Shown one piece after another: positions 59,929 through 64,000 of a stretch of 64,000 nt of DNA (position 1 is its first letter; each line of letters starts with the position of its first letter). The notes below the pieces were generated by a model, which made no database searches, was not told where the DNA came from, and worked only from the letters and a program-made list of their open reading frames with translations. Origin of the DNA: Cladochytrium replicatum (lineage: Eukaryota; Chytridiomycota; Chytridiomycetes; Cladochytriales; Cladochytriaceae); assembly GCA_025526935.1 (NCBI GenBank), contig JAHLKD010000027.1:248001-312000 (forward strand), in the 5' to 3' direction. A program made the translations under genes and the position numbers.

Positions 59929-60652
59929 TCAATCCATACGTCCCTTCAAAGTGCGGGTGATGACCTGGGTGGGTGTGATGACGTGCACGACTGCACCCCA
60001 ACCACTCAGAGCATCACGATCAACAGCGTTCAACATCGCTTGGGAGATAGTCTCAAAGAGATCCTCCGGTTCCTATTTAATAGAAAAATCAATGTCCGCA
60101 AACTCGCCCCGACTGGTGAATCTTACAAGATCTGGCTCCCAGAGAGCCTCGCACATTCCGTATAGTTGTTCGGACGAAGTTCCAGTCACGACGAAATCTT
60201 TAGCAAAGTTGATGCACCCAATCAAGTCCGTAGCGCAAATGAATGGCGTGTCGTCCTTCTCGAGGCCAACGATGACAGGCTCTGAAAAGTAAGGACCAAA
60301 TCTCCGTTCGTAGAGGGTGGAAGAGACCAAACTAGCAAAGGTCGTTGGGGCAATATCGCGCTCCTCCTTTAATTTGTACATGTTGACGCTCATGCGGAAC
60401 TTTTCCGAACTGAGACACGGTCACACAATTTGATAATGAGCAACGCTGCTCTGTGTGCGAATGTTAAACTCACAGAGTTTGAACGTCGGTTCCAAGCCCA
60501 GCCAACCCGTAGTACAGCCGGTTGCTCACGGAGAACATTCTCTGAAAGTTTGTGGACAAGCCGAGGGCTTGCACACCGAAGCGACGGTCGGACGCAATTG
60601 CGACGCAGTTTTTGCCCTTCATCCCCACCAGACACCCACCGTTATACTGCAT
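59929..60652 (-). CDS. PUP3: 20S proteasome subunit beta-3
   Basis: Beta-3 is a non-catalytic subunit of the 20S proteasome core. The start [20 protein letters not shown] leads to [20 protein letters not shown] and [16 protein letters not shown]; an intron (about 60395-60467) joins to [60 protein letters not shown] and [11 protein letters not shown] second intron (about 60074-60129) leads to [20 protein letters not shown] and [12 protein letters not shown], ending LKGRMD at TGA 59929-59931. The order and spacing match beta-3 (Pup3/PSMB3) throughout. A small upstream exon adding one or two N-terminal residues is possible, since an acceptor-like TTCTTCAG sits just before the start. Confidence 0.93.
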
Positions 60653-60699
60653 AATCGACTGAAGAATGCAAGAGTCGTCGAAATCAGATTATGACCGAG

Positions 60700-63600
60700 A
60701 GGTCTGTTAGCTACACGTCGTAAAACCCTCGCAAAAGGGAAGTGTACCATTGTTGAGAGCGGTTTTGGTGATCACTTTGGGAGTGTTTTGATGCTTAGAT
60801 GTGCGCCAGTTCTTAATTTGCACTATGTAACTGTTTCACAAAGGCGATTGCGATACTTTTAGCGAGAGAGACGCACCACACCGATGCACCGAGTCCTCGT
60901 TCAGGTTGTTTTGGTGTCGTAAGCTTGAGATGGGTACGTGGCTTACGTGGCTTGATGGGAGTTACAGGCAATTTCGTTTAAATAAAGCAAATTGAGCAGT
61001 ACATTGGACCGGATCAGCGCTTGTGTCACACTATTCTGCTTTATGTTTGGTTTCTGAAACGATTGATGTGAAATCCACACTCACAACACTGCATCAGTCC
61101 ATTCACTTGACTCTACATACGTAGATCTGGGGCTACTTTGTTTCGTATCTGCTATGGCTTGTAGCTCTTGTGTATTTTGAAGAGGAAAGAAGAAGAAAAA
61201 AGAACATCAAGGCCTTTGATGTACTGTTTGGTATGAGGAGGATTATTCCCACATAGTGGTTTCCCAGGAGTTATTCGGGCTCTCTCTGGATTGGACTCTG
61301 CCTACATTTGATATCTATCAATGAGCAGAACATTTTAAACTATTTTGCCCCGCCTGGCCTTCGTTATTTCGCAATTTCATAGAAGACCCATTAATTTCAA
61401 GCCGGTCTTCAAGGTGGGAGTACATGGGACACTTTTGGTGTCTGGATGGCAATGCTAGACACTGTCAAACAGGTTCACATTGTATTATTCGGAGTAATTT
61501 TTTTATATTGTTATTTTTTTGACAAGTACGGATATTTATGAACGAGCGAAACCAATTTGCAAACAGGCTATCAATAAGAACTGCAAAGATCTTACATTGT
61601 ACAGCGATTATATTATCCAAAGATCAAAAGAGCTGTCATGCAGCCTTGTCGAATACCTTTCTGACTAGCACAGACCGATGCCAACCGACAACTCTAAGAA
61701 CCAAGTCTATCCCAGATACCTCACACACCGAGCTCGCTCCGAGCAATCCGAATGATGAATTCTTATTCGTCAAAAAGAAAAGTTCAGTGAATCTGGTGAG
61801 GAGAGTGGAATCAGCCCCAACCAAGTTTGTTGAAAAGGCAGCCCTGTACGAAAAGGCTTAAGCAATCTTCCAGCCTTGCCACAGATGTTTCATTAGGCTA
61901 TAAAAGTACAGGTGGAAAAGGAAAGCAATGGAGATCATTCAAATAACAGCCCGATACATATATGCTCGAAGTACAAAACCTCAAACCCCACAATGGGGCG
62001 TCAGATCAGCAGCGGGTTCAGATCAGATTTATCTCCCATTAGTGCTGCATTGAATTATCATCACAGGCCAAAGGGTTATCTGCGATTTACCAAAAAGCCC
62101 CTAAACTTAGAGAAGATGGCCTAGTTGCGACGTAAATGCGTGGACATCAGCGGAAAGTGAAGTCCGATCGTGAAGGCAAAGTGGATGGCAGTGGACGGCA
62201 GGCGAGTTATCGAGAGCTGGAAAGCAAACATAAGTGTATGAAAGGATGTGCGGAACGTGTCGGGCTTACCTGGATGTGTACCAGCTTCGGGGAGTAAGGA
62301 GGAGGCCGGACCGTAGTGGTGGGACGAGACTCGCGGGGTTGGATCTCTCGGGGATCGAAGACCGGCGTTCAGAGAGGAAAGCGACCCTCTAGTAGCGGGC
62401 CGGGCACTACAGGAAAGATCTACACAACAGCTGAGAGAAAAGAGCAAATGAGTGTTCGAATGACTCTCAACGTCAACAACAGAAGGATAGATCCCCAACT
62501 ACCCAAAACTCTTTGCACTCTGAATGCATACTGTAATGTCTACTTAAAGCGATCCCAAGCTCTGTTGCTGCGAATTTCCTGCTATTCAACGGGTTCAGCA
62601 CGGGGTTTATAGCCGCGTTGCAGTGAACGCGAGAGTTGGAAATTGGAGGGAACTTGTATGACAGAGTGCACAGAAGGATACCTGCCTATTTAGGAAGGTG
62701 AGATTCGGGGATTTTCACAGTAACTCAGTAACTCGAACAAAAATATGGGAACAATTCACAGGAAGTATTCGGAATGGAACGCTCAATTTAGGAGAGCATT
62801 GCCACAGTTTGGAAATATAATTACAAAGTACAAAAGACTGACAAATAGGAAAAGCTCTTGAAAGGCGCTAAAAGTGTGCTCCTTACTCAATATAATGCTT
62901 AATATTAATTCGGACGGTTGATTTTCGTGGCTGTGACTTGATGAGTCCGATCGACATTGATTGAAGGACAGCTTTTGGTCGAGGTCCAGGACGTGCAAGC
63001 GAATAGTACTCTGTAAAACTTGAGAACAAAGGAAAGCTACTAAGGAAAGCTACTGATACCAGTCTGAATCAATAGGGCGTCCGTTGCATGGTCTTGGATC
63101 TTAACGCTAATGGCAATAATGAGCTCAACCACGAGCGTAACGAGTAAATTCAGCTGGAGGCTATTGTCGTGAGCTTTTGAAACCATTCATAGATGCAAGG
63201 CGTCTTGTAAGAATCGCGTGGAGGAAACTGTAGGGTATTGTCGTGAGCTTTGAAACCATTCATCAGGTCTTGTAAGAATCGCGTGGAGGAAGTTGTGGTA
63301 TGATGATGGACGGTGTTGATATTGGTAGAGAGAGTTGGTCATTCAGACGAAGATGACTGGTTCAAGAATTTTTCGAACATGTTTGGCGCAGAGAGGGCAG
63401 ATATGCGTTACTGGTGATGGTTGAAGCCATGGTATAGGACGCTGTAAGACCTTAGTTCTGTCTGGCGCTGTCCGACGTCAGTTTGTAGTCAGAATGAGCA
63501 TTGATGCAGCTCGAGAGAAGGTAGACGGGAGGAGCACTGTAGACACGAGTACCTTCGACGTTGCTCCAGATATGGTGGACAGGAGGAACTTTGAGGTCAC

Positions 63601-63990
63601 TAAGGCAAAGACTCCCCCAATAAGATGCTCACTAGGGGGCCGAAGTGCACGTTCAACGTTGGCGAGTTCGCTAATCTGCTTGAAGCGATTCGCAGAGTGC
63701 TCAGCAGACTGATAATTGAGATCAGAGCGGAGGATCGGGCTCGAGATCGTGGTACATACCAAGCCATTCAAAGCTTGGTCCCTAGGGGTACGTGCAATAT
63801 AACCCGAAAAGGCAGGTGGCAATTCTAACAACATACGTTGAAGTCCCATCATCGCAGCAAAAATCACAATTACTCTCGATAGGATCATCGACTAAATCAA
63901 CCGATCTTTTATGCTCGCAAGTGCAGACCAACGGTAAGGTTTTGATCTTACAACAGAACTTGGTTTCTCTTCCCATTTGACGCACGCTGG
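60700..63990. other. 3.3-kb region without a convincing gene
   Basis: Only short ORFs are present. The one at 61538-61861 (ending SAPTKFVEKAALYEKA) and its minus- and plus-strand overlaps near 62121-62600 and 63478-63888 show no motif, and none has an evident partner exon. AT-rich and GC-rich patches alternate; some segments look like old transposon debris but cannot be assigned. Confidence 0.45.
63162..63292 (+). repeat. Two-copy tandem repeat
   Basis: TATTGTCGTGAGCTTT...GAAACCATTCAT...TCTTGTAAGAATCGCGTGG occurs at 63162-63230 and again at 63236-63292. The second copy lacks about 12 bp. It is a simple local duplication. Confidence 0.8.
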
Positions 63991-64000
63991 CGTTGTAGAT

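Overview
The window looks like nuclear DNA of a zoosporic (chytrid-like) true fungus. Genes are interrupted by many short GT-AG introns, and the ones I resolved are about 48-60 bp. The content mixes fungal markers (a velvet-domain regulator, a relic of the alpha-aminoadipate reductase gene LYS2) with cilium/centriole genes (TSNAXIP1-like, POC1-like), which zoospore-forming fungi keep. TGA, TAG and TAA all act as terminators in intact genes, so the code appears standard. The genus cannot be fixed from sequence alone.

Layout. 1-2.3 kb: start of mevalonate kinase (runs off the left edge) and a velvet regulator, both on the minus strand. 3.9-7.2 kb: a decayed copia gag/protease relic, then a small internally deleted copia LTR element with 5-bp target duplications, inserted exactly at the start codon of a KKXX-tailed type I membrane protein. 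8.2-10.6 kb: an unrecognised zinc-finger protein. 11.4-12.8 kb: a POC1 pseudogene. 13-21.1 kb: a SulP/STAS anion transporter and an ABCC exporter. 21.2-25.8 kb: a small unknown gene, a frameshifted mitochondrial release-factor-like gene, and a BAR/SH3 gene with apparent stops. 26.2-31.2 kb: divergent TSNAXIP1-like and TUG/ASPSCR1 genes.

33.1-40.1 kb is the most unusual part. It is a 7.0-kb fold-back element with 1.54-1.55 kb inverted arms ending in GC-rich hairpins. Inside are a broken hAT transposase, a 97-bp minisatellite with an inverted unit, and a second coiled-coil gene of unknown family that is present in both arms.

42-49 kb: a GT31/PAN glycosyltransferase and an SLC41 Mg2+ transporter, divergent and nearly abutting, then cullin-1. 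49.2-50.7 kb: a C-terminal relic of a Fanzor/TnpB-type nuclease and an esterase pseudogene. 51-57.5 kb: an Spp1/CFP1-like COMPASS subunit, the complex I subunit NDUFA11, and a coiled-coil protein. 58.1-59.8 kb: a LYS2 relic lacking the middle of the enzyme. 59.9-60.7 kb: proteasome beta-3. 60.7-64 kb: no convincing gene.

The genes do not form an operon or one pathway; this is ordinary fungal housekeeping punctuated by transposon debris. Conserved intact genes alternate with relics (POC1, LYS2, esterase, probably BAR-SH3 and the release factor). Exon boundaries come from reading frames, splice signals and family conservation only; no search or transcript data were available.
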